Of a DNA stretch of 64,000 nucleotides, positions 1 to 13,239 are shown piece by piece (the first letter of the stretch is position 1; every line of letters begins with the position of its first letter). Origin of the DNA: Baylisascaris procyonis (lineage: Eukaryota > Nematoda > Chromadorea > Rhabditida > Ascarididae); the NCBI GenBank assembly GCA_037389465.1, contig JAZARR010000008.1, positions 3,535,501 through 3,599,500 of the forward strand. Direction: 5' to 3'. Under the pieces are notes generated by a model, which saw only the letters and a program-made list of their open reading frames with translations, did no database searches and was not told the DNA's origin. A program made the translations under genes and the position numbers.

Positions 1-1193
1 CGTGAGGCAATAGGAGTAATTAAGTGGTCCTAAATTCTCTGAAAAATTGCCAACTCTTAAAATTTGCTGAAAATATTTGGGGTAACAGCACCCTTGTGCG
101 GTGCATTCTTTTCTTGTTGATATTGTTGCATATGTGATTGGTCGTTCTTATATTGTAATATATTGTCGACTGGCAGTGGTTGTTGCTTATGTGCCCTACC
201 TACTCCTTTCAGAAAACATCAGGATCAGAGTTGCTCGGCCACTTTCAAAACAAACTACTATAATCCTCCTTTATACGAAGACCTGCGAAAATGATATACA
301 AAACTACGCACACATAAGCGTAACTTGTATAGTCTACAGAATAGAAAACGAAACAATGTTGCAACGCGTAATTCCTCCATACTAAATTAAATGAAATGCT
401 AAAGTAGAAGAAATGATCAATCAAAATCAACATAAATTCCTCCATAAAAGATACATTGCTACGCAATTGTAAGAGTGCATAAAATAAGAAATTTCGGCAC
501 TCTACCAATGGTGCGTCATAATAATTGGTTGGCTTAACTTTCAACACCAACCTAAATGGTGTTTCATTCTAGCGCTTCTACATTATAAAATAAAAATATT
601 CGGAGCCGTTTGTTCGCATAGATTATAAGTTTTTCAAGTGAGTCAAACTGTTCTTTCAAAGCGGATCGTCCTCAAAGATTTCCTCTTCACTCTGGAGATC
701 ATAAGGCATCAATGCTAATGGTCATTGCTTTTTGATCTTTTCATTGATATAGTTGGTAAAAATATGCGTTACTATCATATGTCTTTGTTTGTGGATGATT
801 ACAGATCGATTATACCATCGCCTAAGGATCGTTCCGCTGACAGTGAATACAATCGAACAAGAAGTCTATGCAATTGTTGCATTACAATCTAGCTTAGTCT
901 ATCTTATCTCAAAATTTTGCTTTCTATCCATAAACGATCCTATCCTACCAAATTCATCATTCTTCCTCTCACACAACTGCATTTGCATATGATGGTTTGT
1001 TCGATCATCACCTGAAGAAGGACTTGGAAGGAACAATTAAATGCCAAAAATGAAAGATATCGAAGCACGTGCGAGAAATAAACGCTGCGAGAGGACATGT
1101 AACGGAATATTGCATTTGCTTGGAAAAGTTACACCTATCACTTAAAATATTTCTATTGTAGCACGGTTTAACAAGACTAAACTATTCCGATGA

Positions 1194-1224
<31 letters not shown>

Positions 1225-4200
1225 AGGAATGAATCGTTTGGGAGAGAAGATGAACTTTTATTAGACGAATGCTAGATAAACTCGTTGAAAGCTTCTCCAC
1301 ACAAAATTTTCTGTAGAATAATTTCAGGCTCTTTTAGCTGCCCAAATTGGCCAAATTCATTGTTCATGAACCAAATGAAAGTGTTGAAATATCAAGGTGA
1401 ACTTCTAGGTATGAAACTTTCCAGCCACCAGGTTAATTGTTTCGCTTGTATTGCTGCCTCACTTGCACGGGACAATGCATGACCACCTAAGCATAGCGAC
1501 GTTTCTTTCGTGATGAGATTCTTTAAAGTTCTCTTCGCCTCAGCTAACTTACCTCAACCAGAACCAGTAAAGTACTACATCCAACAATTTGCTGCCATTG
1601 TATTAACGAGTTGCATCATAGCGCACGCGGAAAACTCGAGCTGCTTGCATTAACCACTTAGAAAAACGAGAGGCGCTTCTCGTGCACCATACAGTGGTGA
1701 CAAATATTCGTTGCCGTCAGCTATGTGATACATCATGAGAGAAATGAGAGTCGGCAACAGAAAATGCATGTTTGCAGACCAACATACCGAGACAGCTGAC
1801 TGTCTGGATGTCCATAGACGGCGTCAGGATGCTTAAGAATTTGCTTTCCAACGACACGAACCGGTTAGAAAAATCCTCAGCTAAGAAGTTCATTTTTGGG
1901 CTCCGTCCTACCAATTTTGTATTAAAACCTTTAATACCTACATAGAGACTTTATAGTATCCTTAAATGTTTATACAGAAGGCGATTGTTGAAATGGAATC
2001 TGGTGCGTATATGTATGTCTGCTTGTCTGATGCTTCAAGCCGGCATCCACTGGAACTATGATTGTGGGAGTTGGCAGTTGCAATGGATGCAATAATAAGG
2101 GTCCCTAGGCTTAATCTCTGAGCAACTTTGAAAGGAATTCCAAGCATTTAAATATGGAAAAAATTATATGCATTTCAGAGCAACTATCTTCTCATTTACA
2201 TTGCATGAAATATAACAAAACTGGTATTCTGTAGATTGTTTGTGCTAACGCAATATATGAGGCAATCGTTTGGCGTGTTCATTAATTCTTACCAGCCTGC
2301 GAGCCTCGTTGGTTATGCACAGCAGAAAGCAAAAGCACATATCGTGCCAATTTGTTCGATGCGTTTCCCCATTTACTGGTCTTCGTCTGGAGACATTTGC
2401 ATGGCTAGTATTCGGGGACGCTCGAGTAAGTGGGAGTTAGCGATGACACTAGCACTAGCCAACACCTCGGATAGAGTGGCAAGAAATTTTTTGGCCTAGA
2501 TAAATAATCATTCCAAAGAAAGAGAAGAAGGAGATTATTTTTCGTACGAAAGAAATCTCATACTCCTATTGTTGTCAACTGAAAGCGCTATAAATGTTTC
2601 TGATGGCATCATTTGCTATTCGAATACTGCATTCGTCATTCTGAACTCTCTAATCTGCTAGTTTAAAGATCATTTGAAAATTTCTGATCAAGCCTGAATA
2701 GGCAACACATATTTCAACGTTTATTTCTATAGTCCGAGCATTTCGTAATTGCTCATCGAAATTCAGCTAGCATGGCAAGCGGAAATGGCTAGTTTAGAAG
2801 TGTCATTCTCATTCATTGCTTCAAAAGTACAATTTCAGAACAAGACGTTTCTGTGAATTAGCATCTGCAAATGGAGTACGGCAATAAAAGCACAACTGCA
2901 TAAACTGGTCAAATCTTATGTCTCATAAATTAATGCTTTGATGATGCGTTATCATTTTTTGAAGAAGGTTTTCTTTGTGAAGGAAAGAAATCTTCTCCAC
3001 AATACATATGCATCAAAACACTGAAATGTTGCGATGTATTTAACGTGCGCTTTTATAATCCTCCTATGTTGAGTATTTTCTAGATTCCTAAATGTCAAGA
3101 TTCTTATTCAGTTGAGTAAATCGGCTGATCATTTCATGCTAATATATCCGGTAAGCTGGTTGGAGAAATATCGCTATATTATAATTAAAGAGCTTAAGTT
3201 CAGTCAAGAAATAATACCATGCAAATTGAAGGATAGTAAATATGCAAATGAAAAAACTTTCTGATGCAGCAATGGAACATAAATATGCAGCATCAAAAGG
3301 AAAAAGTTTTCACTCAGCATTTATGAATAAAATGTTCGCTGAAAAAATTGCATATTCAAAAAAAAAAAAAAATGCGGAAAACTTCTCTATCCTTAAGTTT
3401 TCACATTCCGGAAACTCTCTTGTTCGATGACTGCTACTCTTCCAACAATTTGGTTCCCTTATTTTATTAAGGTTTTCATGTTTGCAGCTGTTCAGAAAGC
3501 TTGACTGCTTAAGGCGGTTTAGTGCTGGCTATATGAATTTCCGGTGAAAATTTCCATTCTTTTGCAAATAGGTTTTAGAGAAACATGGAGAATCGATAGT
3601 TGATTGTGTCACAATTCGATTTGTAATAATGCAATTACATTACTGCAATTAGAGTTGGAAGAATAGACCACATAGTGGACGAATACACAATGAAAACATG
3701 GAGTAATTTTACAATTATGAATTACTGCTGTACTTGAGAAGACTATATGCAAATTTTTGTCGTGATCAGAGTCAAATTTATGCTGTAATCAATCCTTCAA
3801 ATTCCTTTGTATTTTTTTTTTGAATACATTCAAATTTCCGGTTTCCACCTATACACTTAAAGCATAGAATTTGATCATCAAAGATATTTTGACGAATGCA
3901 TCTCCGAGCTGTGATTGAATTGTGTCTTTTTGATTCGATTTCATTCGGAATTAATTATTCACTTTAAAGAAGAGATTGATATAGATTTCTATGGATAAAT
4001 CGAATTTTTTGCTTAAACAAGATATGAAAGTTACGATGTGGATTATGATCAAGTTCGATCGGCACTGTATGACTCCACGATCCTTTAAGGCTCTTGATAT
4101 TCCACATTTTATAACTCTCTAATGTGCCTTCTCGTGCTCTAATCACTGGAGGGTATTTTTAAAACAGTGAATTCAATTTCCGATTGTCACGCATAGTTAT

Positions 4201-4590
4201 CCATGCAACAATCGACGAAACAAGCCACTTCAAAAGGCACATCAATTCAAAAGTCATCATTCATCGACTGCAAAAGCATTGCTTTTAGTGTTCTATTGAA
4301 GTAGGAGGACACTGACCTTCTCTCTTCTACCTGCTGAGCAGTGGCTGACTTATGAACTGCTTTAATCCGATTTGAATGAGTTCTTATCATAGTGTTAACA
4401 TTGATAGCTGTTTAAGCTTGATTTTTTGTTTTCTCAAATGCTTAGTCCTAAATTGAACGTAGACAAATGAGTGGAGAAAATCTCCAGGTGGCTTCGAACA
4501 CCATTGGAAAAATCATTTCGTGGGTAGTTTCGAGTTCTCATTCGAATATGAAATCAAACGAGGTGTTTCCTATTGTTTCCTCACCTTGAT
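1..4590. other. Intergenic: no supportable gene
   Basis: AT-rich sequence with only short open frames, no signal peptide, domain or exon chain that I can support. Notable are a 24-nt T-run at 1196-1219 and an A-rich tract near 3357-3373. Confidence 0.5.
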
Positions 4591-4859
4591 GACAAATGAA
4601 ACTTCCTACATAAGCGCCAATACTGTGATCAGTGGAAGATCACTATGTTTCCGATAAAATGATAGCAATTCTGACTGATCTACTTCGATGATGCGTGCTG
4701 AATGAATACGGTCGTACGGCTGCGTGCTCTGCGTGTGCAATATGAACAGCAGCCGGAACGTGACGCGTCTTTGTTGCGTGCGTATGTGCGCCTCAACTAT
4801 TAGAAAAGCAAGAAAAGTGCATATTGGTTGAGGGGGTCGGCGCAGGCAAGCAGACAACG

Positions 4860-5095
4860 AGCGTAGGGACCATCGAAATAACTAACTACGCAGCGAGGAA
4901 ATGGGGAATGTTTAAGGGGAAAGGTAGGAGATTAGGCCGACCTAAAGACCACATGAGTTAAGTGGACAAGAGAGGCATTGGGTCAGAGCAGGTCGAAGCG
5001 ATATGAAGAGACATGTATTCGTAATGAATACTCTGTTCATTGAAATAAATTGAAATGAATGAATAAATGTAGAAAATAAAAAAAAAAAAATTGAA
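4860..5095 (+). mobile_element. Possible 3' tail of a non-LTR (RTE-like) retrotransposon
   Basis: A GC-richer patch reads RRLGRPKDH on the + strand near 4925-4950, resembling the GRPxxRW-type C-terminal end of RTE-like reverse-transcriptase ORFs. It is followed by GAATGAATAAATG short repeats and an A-run at 5080-5090. No reverse-transcriptase motif survives here, so this is at best a truncated remnant. Confidence 0.3.
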
Positions 5096-5387
5096 CGTTA
5101 AATGATTTTTTAAGTTATTGCCATAAATTTGCATAATTAGGGAACTTGCAACAATGCTTATTTACTTCATTGATGGCTCTATAAAGCGGGCGGAAATGCG
5201 TATTAGAAACAGCAGTGAAATGAAGCTTGAACACAGCAATAGCTCGTCTTGCTAGCAGTGGAATGAACTATGGAAGATTTATGATGCGATAATATAAAGG
5301 TAATTTTGTTCATTGCTCACATCTGTGCTTTACCTCCTCATCGATTTCCAACTTGTTGAGCATGAACGAAATTTCTCTTCTAAGATA

Positions 5388-5427
5388 GACTTTTACTAAA
5401 ATATCTTGACTTTTACTAAAATATCTT
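5388..5427. repeat. 20-bp tandem duplication
   Basis: GACTTTTACTAAAATATCTT occurs twice in succession, and the pair is flanked on both sides by copies of TCTTCTAAGATAGA. Confidence 0.85.
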
Positions 5428-7277
5428 CTAAGATAGAGTAAATTCATTTCTACGACAGTGAAGAGTGGCTGATGTTTTTTGTTTGGTGCTGCTTTCTAAT
5501 ATTTTTAACATCTATTTCATTTCTATCTTCCTCTTTTCTTGATTTTTTTCTAAAATGCAAATACGATGTACGTGTATCGCGTATTGCATTGCTTTTTTTT
5601 TTTTTTTAAGGAAACGATTGTTGAAGTAGAAATTGAAATGGTTTTTATAGATAAATTTTGGCAGAATAAGAATGTATAATGTGAATATCAGGGAGTGTAT
5701 AATGTGAACACTGCCGATGTTAAGGTGGGGCAGAAAACTATGATTCGAGAGTAGAAAACCGCAATATATAGTGCTAAGAGGAGGCACAAGACACATATCC
5801 GCCAAAGATGAGCCCACCCTCCTCTTATTATAACCGTAAGGTAACGTGCCATACGTATAAGGCTGCGAGTTTTGTTTTATTTTGCAACGGAAGTATATGG
5901 CGATTCGAGCAATGTCATCGTTATACAATGGCATCCTAGAAATCAACTACAGAATTGAATCTTTATGTTTGATTTAAAAATTGGTCTCTTGAAATTTGCA
6001 TAATCTTTTGCGTAATTTGCACAATTCAAAGTTCATCATACATAGTATTTTTTTCATTTCCAGTTGATGTGCATATAAAACTATTCCAGCTCACATTAAT
6101 TGCTTACTGGAGCTCTTAATTCAAGAATCTGTGGATAATCCGAGATCGTATTTGGTTAAATGCATATGCAGGTTTCGCGTTTATTTTTCATGTATTTATC
6201 TTGGAGACCTAAAAATGCATTCCTTCCATCGTCGTCCTCTTCAATAATGAGTTAGCAACATGATTCATTTTCCGCTTGATTTCGACTGTCGTATCGAAAA
6301 GCTGTATACATACCTACATATATATTTGCATGAATTTAAAATACAACAGATTTGATGCATTATAGCAATTGAATAGTGAATAAGTTAGGGAAGAGGGAAG
6401 TGAGAGCGAGGAGAGAGGATGTTGAAGGGTTGAAAGGCAGAGATTTTTTTGCAGTTCTGTCAAGACGTCCAACCGACTGTGCAATGATTGAAAAATGCAA
6501 TGGTGTAAATCGCCCTAAAAAATTCTCAAAGAAATCGACCATTTTGTAAATTAGAGATCTGAAATTTGTTTCCGCTCCCAACCGACATCTTTCGAAAGAA
6601 GTTAACATGCGAAATTCATATCATCTTCATTTGCCTTCACATTATACAAACCCGAAAAAGTCCTAAAAGAACGACCAAACGGAGGTACACAGTGCATATG
6701 AGACCATGTAGTGATACATTACAATATCATCTTAGTGGATAGCACTCACCTCCCCTGAGCTCCAGTTTGAGATTACTAGAAGTTAGGTTGGTATAAATTT
6801 GCGTGGATGAAGCGTCATATGCAGAAAAATCATAATCATGAATAGACGCAAATGTAATTAGGTAAGGTCTTCAAATCTCTTAAAATATGGCTCTCGGGTC
6901 GTTCTAGATGACTTCAAATTGCGGTTCTCTCTATGTATTGTGGCTCGACACCTCCTTTCTCAGCTCATCCTCTTGTTTTAGGAATCCGGAAGACTTTTTC
7001 CGAAGGTGGTACAACCATAATAGGGGTTCTGTAAAGGTGCGCAGTGTGTGGGAGTAATCACCTTTAAGGATAAAAATGAATGTGGTGCAGGCGAAAAGAT
7101 GTCTACATAGCCTCATTAGCATTCGTAATTTAATGTTCCCTTCACAGAAACAGTTTCTATGATCAGATGATCGTCGAAAATTTTGATTCCAAGAGAATTT
7201 TGATTCTTGAAAAAAAAAATAGAAGTCCGATTCGTTTTTTCCTTGCTTCAAGTTGGCGAAAAGGTCACCTTCTCCCA

Positions 7278-7294
7278 CCCCCCCCCCCCCCCCC
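7278..7294. repeat. Poly-C tract
   Basis: Seventeen consecutive C, preceded by a short CCCA, within pyrimidine-rich sequence. Confidence 0.9.
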
Positions 7295-9984
7295 ATTCTC
7301 CCCTCTTCCCTCTCTCCACCTATTGAAGCTTTGTTCTCATATCGCCGGATGCTCCATTCCTTTCATTTTTCTTGCTCAACCCTTTCCTTCAGTATTTGGA
7401 ATTCTTAGCTAAAGTGATAAGGAGTAGCAAAGGCAAATGCCATAAGGAGGTGATGACACTAGAGAATTACCCTTTCCTTTATCAGTCCCACTTGCTTTTT
7501 CCTTCAGTATGGTCATCTTTGTTGTGATAGCTGAATAACTTGATCTTTAATAACCACTGAAACGTATCTCAAACTTTTTTATGATTATAGTTTTAGGAGT
7601 GTACACTATCATTAATTTATCACCTTTAGAAATCAGAAATATTCTTTATTTTTTTAAATACTAATTCCGTATATTGATTTAAATAATACTTTTTAAATAA
7701 TATTAGGTGTGAATTATTAAGTTTTATTTGAAATACCATCATGTATATAAAATGATATAAGATTTGTAGTATAAATACGTAAAATAGTAATTTAATTCCC
7801 TACAGTAACCTTTTTTGTAGGAATAGAAAATTTCCAATAGTGTTTCATTGAAGATAGCGTTTAGTTCAAGAGTTAAGTTATAATGAGTTGAATTCAGTGA
7901 GCTGGAGAATTTTCGAAAAAAAAAAACTGAATGGGAAAGTATAAAGTTGAAAATCAAATTTCGCCTTGTCGATTTGATAGAAATCAGAGTGAGAATGCTG
8001 AAATGCGATTAAATAATGACGAAATTAGTGGAAATAAAGGGTTCAAATTAGAGTTTCATTAATGCAATCCCACAGGAATGAGCGCTCGTAAATTTTGGCT
8101 TCTTTTCACCATCGTGAAGATTGTTTCTTCCGGATTGCCGTAAACCTTGGAGGAGTGAGAATCGCCCCAGGATATCATTTGCAGTCATAAGCGTTCGCAA
8201 AAATTTCACACGGAGAGGTTTCAGCATGGTAGCGAAAGATTGCTAAGTTGTCAAGAGCACAAAGTTTAAAAACTTTGAAACTTATAAATGATATCGAACA
8301 TTCAAAACGCTTGCTAACACCTCTATCCATTTATGAACATATACGTAACATATACACATTTCATATACGTAAGGTTTCGGTGGTTGCCTGATTACCTGAT
8401 TCTTTAGAACGTTGCCATCATTCTCTCGCCATCCCTTCTTTCCACTCCACCGCCGCATCTCTCCCGGTCAAAATATGCAAAGGACGATCTATGACGAATA
8501 CTGCGCCTTGTTCTTCTCTCAATCAGTGAAGCCTCAGGGCAGATGGACGCTGAAATAAAAAATCCCTTCGTTCGAGAGAGGGCGATATTTCATCTCACCA
8601 ATTTCGCGGGGAAGATTCTGCGTATCGACTGCCTTGGGGGTGTAGAAGTCTCCCATATTTCAGTTGAGGGATTTATCAACTGTAGCGTCTTATTGCATCA
8701 CATATTTACTCTTCGCCCGGTCGAGAACCATTTCCAGCTCCATTCTGTGATATAATAGGAACGAGGCATTATATAAAATTTTTAGCAACCTTTCCAAGGT
8801 GAAGTTCTAGGCAGGTTGTATGAATAATTAGGTTTCAAGGTAAAGCTTAAGAAAAGTTTCATGAATAATTAGGTTGCCATTACTCATCCAAAATTTTCAG
8901 CGAATTGTTTGGAGATTTAAAAAATAAAAAATAAAAATACATCATTGACGATTCGTTCCTTGAGTGTGAATAACCGATATTTCTTATTTGTGAAATTTAC
9001 TTATTATTTTTTATAGTCGATTATCTTACACTAACCAATAACAATTTGTTAGCCATTTATTGAGTCACATTTTTAATTTATCTATGAAGCTTATTCCACC
9101 GCTTTTTGATAAATATAATATATATTAGAATCTAAGATATTTCATTAAGCGAAATTTTCGAGCATCATGGAGACATTGGGGGAACTTTAAAGAAAATATA
9201 ATCAATACAAAGATCGATCGATATTCGTGCTCAATTTAGGCTATCTTTAATTCGACTTTAGATGAGGTGAATTCCAATAGGCAAATAGGTTTAATAGCTG
9301 CTCATGTAATTTGCTCATTGTGCATACTTACTTCAACTATTACAAATGATTTAGAAATGTTTTTTTAATCTTGTGGGGTTCCAATATCGTGGGTAAATCA
9401 GACAATTCACAAAGGAGGGCTTCATAATCTTTAATCGTGCTTCTAGGATGTTTGGAATTTTTGTTAGTTCCACATCAAATATCATTTGAAAGAATTTCCA
9501 TTATTCAATGTATTCATAGATGTTTGATTATAGAACTTTGAAAGAATCCTTTCCCGAGCGAATTCCCACGTGCAAATCTTCCTTATTCCTCTTCATTCTC
9601 TTTGCCCAAATCTTTTTTCTTCGTTACTCTCCTCATCAAATCTTCTGAAAGCATAGTAATCCGAAGAGGAAATAGAGAAGCGCCCTATGAAGATTGCTTC
9701 AATATGCATTCTCCAAGACTCAACCCCATTATATCAATTCGATACGAGAATAATTGAATAAATAAAAAATTGTATCTGAGAAATTGGCACAATGTGTGTT
9801 ATGTATCGCTTCCACCTCACCGAACGGTCCTGCGCGAAGCATGCGTTATAGGGCTTTACATTACAAGCAGCTTAGGCAGGTTGTATTGAACTGTAAAAAT
9901 TTTGTCTTTTTTTAGTTAGCGTGAAATAAAAATTTCGTCGGTAAGAGATGTAGAAATTATAGAACTCTGGCACTAGTTTTTTTT

Positions 9985-10350
9985 TTTTTAATTTCCTCGA
10001 ATTTCTTAACTTCGACTATCTTGGCTTCCAGACTTCCGCCGAATTTTGGAACTCTACAATTAGCGGTTTCTTAGTGAGTAACTCTAGTTTCAGCAGTTCC
10101 TAAACTTACTTCAAATTCCGTAACTCTAACTTTAACGGATGTCATATTTTTTCTAGATTTTCTAAACTTGATTCTAATAGCTTCAAAAATTTGCCAAATT
10201 TTCATACTCCGGCTATCTTGACTTCCTAATTTCTGCCGGATTTCCTAATTCTAGCTTCAACATCTCCGAATTTCTGCCAAATTTCTTATGTCCGGCTTCA
10301 AGCATCTTCAAATTATCGTTAAGTTTTATGATTTCGACTTGAGTGGCTTG
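9985..10350. repeat. Degenerate minisatellite-like region
   Basis: Recurring, imperfect phrases such as AATTTCCTAA, CTCTAGCTTCAAC, GGCTATCTTGACTTCC and TTTCTGCCAAATTT, with a loose 25-60 bp spacing. It looks like a decayed tandem repeat. There is no consistent period. Confidence 0.5.
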
Positions 10351-13075
10351 CAAGTGCGAAACACAGCACATGCATAGATATATCCAAAGCGTGACGTTAC
10401 TTTAATGCGGAATTTATTAAAATTTGATAACTCTGTTGTAATAAAGTTCAATAAATTTGCTTAACAATGCAGCATCACTAAAGCTTGGCGTTCGCAAGTG
10501 AGTTGAATTGGCTATTTGCCATCGTGCAAGCACTTGCAATGTGAACGTTCCTTTTTTCTTAACCCCACTCAGCAAACACCTATCGATCGCAGTTCGACTC
10601 TGTGCTAACATACTCGTTATTTCTTTTTATATCTGTGATAATGACCGGAAATTCGTCAAGAAAATAATATAGCATCGAAAGTGGGTTATTTTAAAGAAAA
10701 TTTTAATAAATTTTCTTATATTTTTAATATTTTGCTTTTTATTTGTTATTTTTTCTTTGAACATAAAATATCTGCACGAATAGAAATTTTTTTTTTTTTT
10801 TTTGGCTAATATTTTATGAATCATTTGCATTGGATAAAGACTAGTTTTATGCAAATTTCAGTGCGTTTGAAGGCGAATATATTTGTGCATATGAATATAT
10901 CTTTGTATTTTATCGATTTGTTCATTGATTTCAACTTGATTAATGTCGGACGCGCGAAATTCGGTGATTTTAATGATAATCCTTTTAATTATATCATTTT
11001 TCTCGACCACCCACGAAGTTGGGACGCAGTTTTAATCATTTAGAAGGTCCTCATAAATTTGCTTATAAGTTCGAATTTTCCACTGCATGTAGGAAAAAGT
11101 TGCATAGAACCACTCATTCGCAAGCGCCTTTTACGAGCGCTTAGATTAGTTGATATTGAGTGGATTACTGCGCGAATTTTATTGCTCGTTGGCGGTTAAT
11201 GAAGGTGGTTCCTCCGGCAAGCTATGGACACACACTATACCAGCAAGCCTGGCGCGCTTTCCCGATAGTTTCCACTAATATCTACACTAGTGAGTACTTT
11301 TTTAAACCTGACAATGGCTAGAAACTATAAAAAACCCGTATCATTTAAGAAAAATTAAGGAATAACTTTTGTCTATAATTTTTACTAGTACAAATTAAGC
11401 AGCTAAGGTATATAATGACATGTTTTCATATATATTTTAATCAAAATATATTGGGACATAAAATTTTTTTTTTTTTTTTTTTGAAAGCAATCGCTCTTTT
11501 CTTCGAGCTTTTTCTGCCAACAACAGTTACGAAGACAGTGCAAAAGTCTCTTCTAAAATATCTTGGAAATATTTTTGCTGCATTTCCGTGCAAATAGCTG
11601 CATTCAAAGTTCCAAATTATTGTAGTCATTAGACTTTACACCTCATAGATTGGTGGAATATTTCATCACCTGTAAAGCGATACACCTATTACTTGATGAG
11701 TTTAATTTGTAGTTGTGCAAGATGACGTATTATGACGTCATTCGCATAATACAGGTAGCTCAATTCCTTTACTAAATCATCGTCGATTATTTCGCACATC
11801 AGACGCGTTTTATTTGGACAAAACGATTCGCGCTTTTTCGATAAAACGATTGGTGTTTTTTTCTCTTCATAAAGCCATTCGCGCTTCTTCCGGACAACGA
11901 TTCTATTTAAAAAGTTTTTCATATTTTTTTTTTCTTTCGGAAATTAATAAGTGCTATGGTATTTGTTGAAATAATGAGTGGACCGTTTGGTCTATGCATC
12001 GTATATATCTAGATTTGATTCATGTTTCGTGCTTGAAGATACATAGATTCGCTTTTTTTTCTCCTCTCTCCTCCATCCATAACGGCTAAAGATTCATTCT
12101 TTCCCTCTTCTTTTCTCTCGTTCTCTCTTCTTCTCTCTCCATCTGTCTATTGGTGCGTTTAAAAAATCTTGACGTACTCATTATCTTTAATTGTAAGCTT
12201 TTGTTTACAAGTTTTTTTTTACAAGTTCACAATGCATGTTTAAGAAATTTTCCTCTTTCTTACAGAAATAATTTACAAGAAATAATTTACAAGTTTCACT
12301 TTCGATTTCCTCTATGCTAATGCATGTTTAAGAAAATGGAAAAACGCGCCAAAGAATATGGCCCGATATGTGCTTTCGCAATTCTGCTTGTCAGGGAGCA
12401 GTTTTCGCAAACCGCTAACAAATGTATTGATATGCGCAAAAATGCATTCGTTTCCCGCTTATGCAAATCCTTTGCAAAAGGAGATCGTTTTTGCATATTT
12501 TTTGCTACTCGTTTAATTATAAAATTGAAACTTAGTATAATGGTCACCGTGATGTACATTAAGCTTGCTAATTTCTTAAGCAATTTTAGATTTACAAAAC
12601 ACACGAAGAGAAACACGCTGATGAACGAAATTGATAAAAAGCACATTTTGTGCCAGCTTTTCTGATGTGCTTTCCTTATTGTCCCTTCTCTCTTGTTTAA
12701 ACGACTTGCTACTGTTTCATTTTATATTTGTTCCTTAATAAAGTTTATATCGATATCATATTAGCTCCAGCACTGTATTATTAGTCCAGGATTTTTTGTA
12801 TAGTGTGTCGCGTTTGCGTTCGACTCCTTGCAATCAATTCTTGATTCGCTTTCCAGCAATTAACGAAGATCAGTACTTGAAGAGCAGTGGAGTTATTGAG
12901 TCAATCCGGAGCATAATGACTGTTTTTGGGGTTCAATCTTTGATCTTTTTGCATTTTGATTATTTGTGATGTGTGTAGATATAGTGCGAATAGTGTAAAA
13001 TGTGAATGGGGTCAGAGTCGCTAGATGAAGTTCGCTTCAGGCTGAATTTGGGCGACCGGCCAGCGCATGATAACA

Positions 13076-13235
13076 TTTACTTTTGCGAAGGTATTTTTGC
13101 TCATTGTTCTACCTTTCCGAAGGTGCTTTTGCCTCTCCTACTGCCATTCCGAAGGCACTTTTATCCATTCACTTACGTTTTTGAAGATGCTTTTGCCCAT
13201 TTTTCTGCCTTTTCGAAGGTGCTTCTTCTACAAGT
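13076..13235. repeat. 32-bp minisatellite, five copies
   Basis: The core CGAAGGTGCTTTTGCC (and variants) recurs at 13086, 13118, 13150, 13182 and 13214, exactly every 32 bp. The period is not a multiple of three, so this is not a coding repeat even though an open frame runs through it. Confidence 0.85.
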
Positions 13236-13239
13236 TATT

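Larger units (their letters stand above)
5440..13070. other. Intergenic: no supportable gene
   Basis: AT-rich DNA with scattered open frames of chance length. It holds T-runs (5592-5607, 9979-9989, 10787-10803, 11466-11481), a 17-nt C-run (7278-7294) and a degenerate repeat at 9985-10350. I see no exon chain or RNA gene. Confidence 0.5.

Noticed and set aside
5512..5946. 144-codon minus-strand open frame
   Set aside because: No recognisable features, runs through a poly-Lys-like A/T tract, and is chance-compatible.
12317..12665. Overlapping 109- and 113-codon frames on opposite strands
   Set aside because: No similarity or exon context; mutual shadows in AT-rich DNA.
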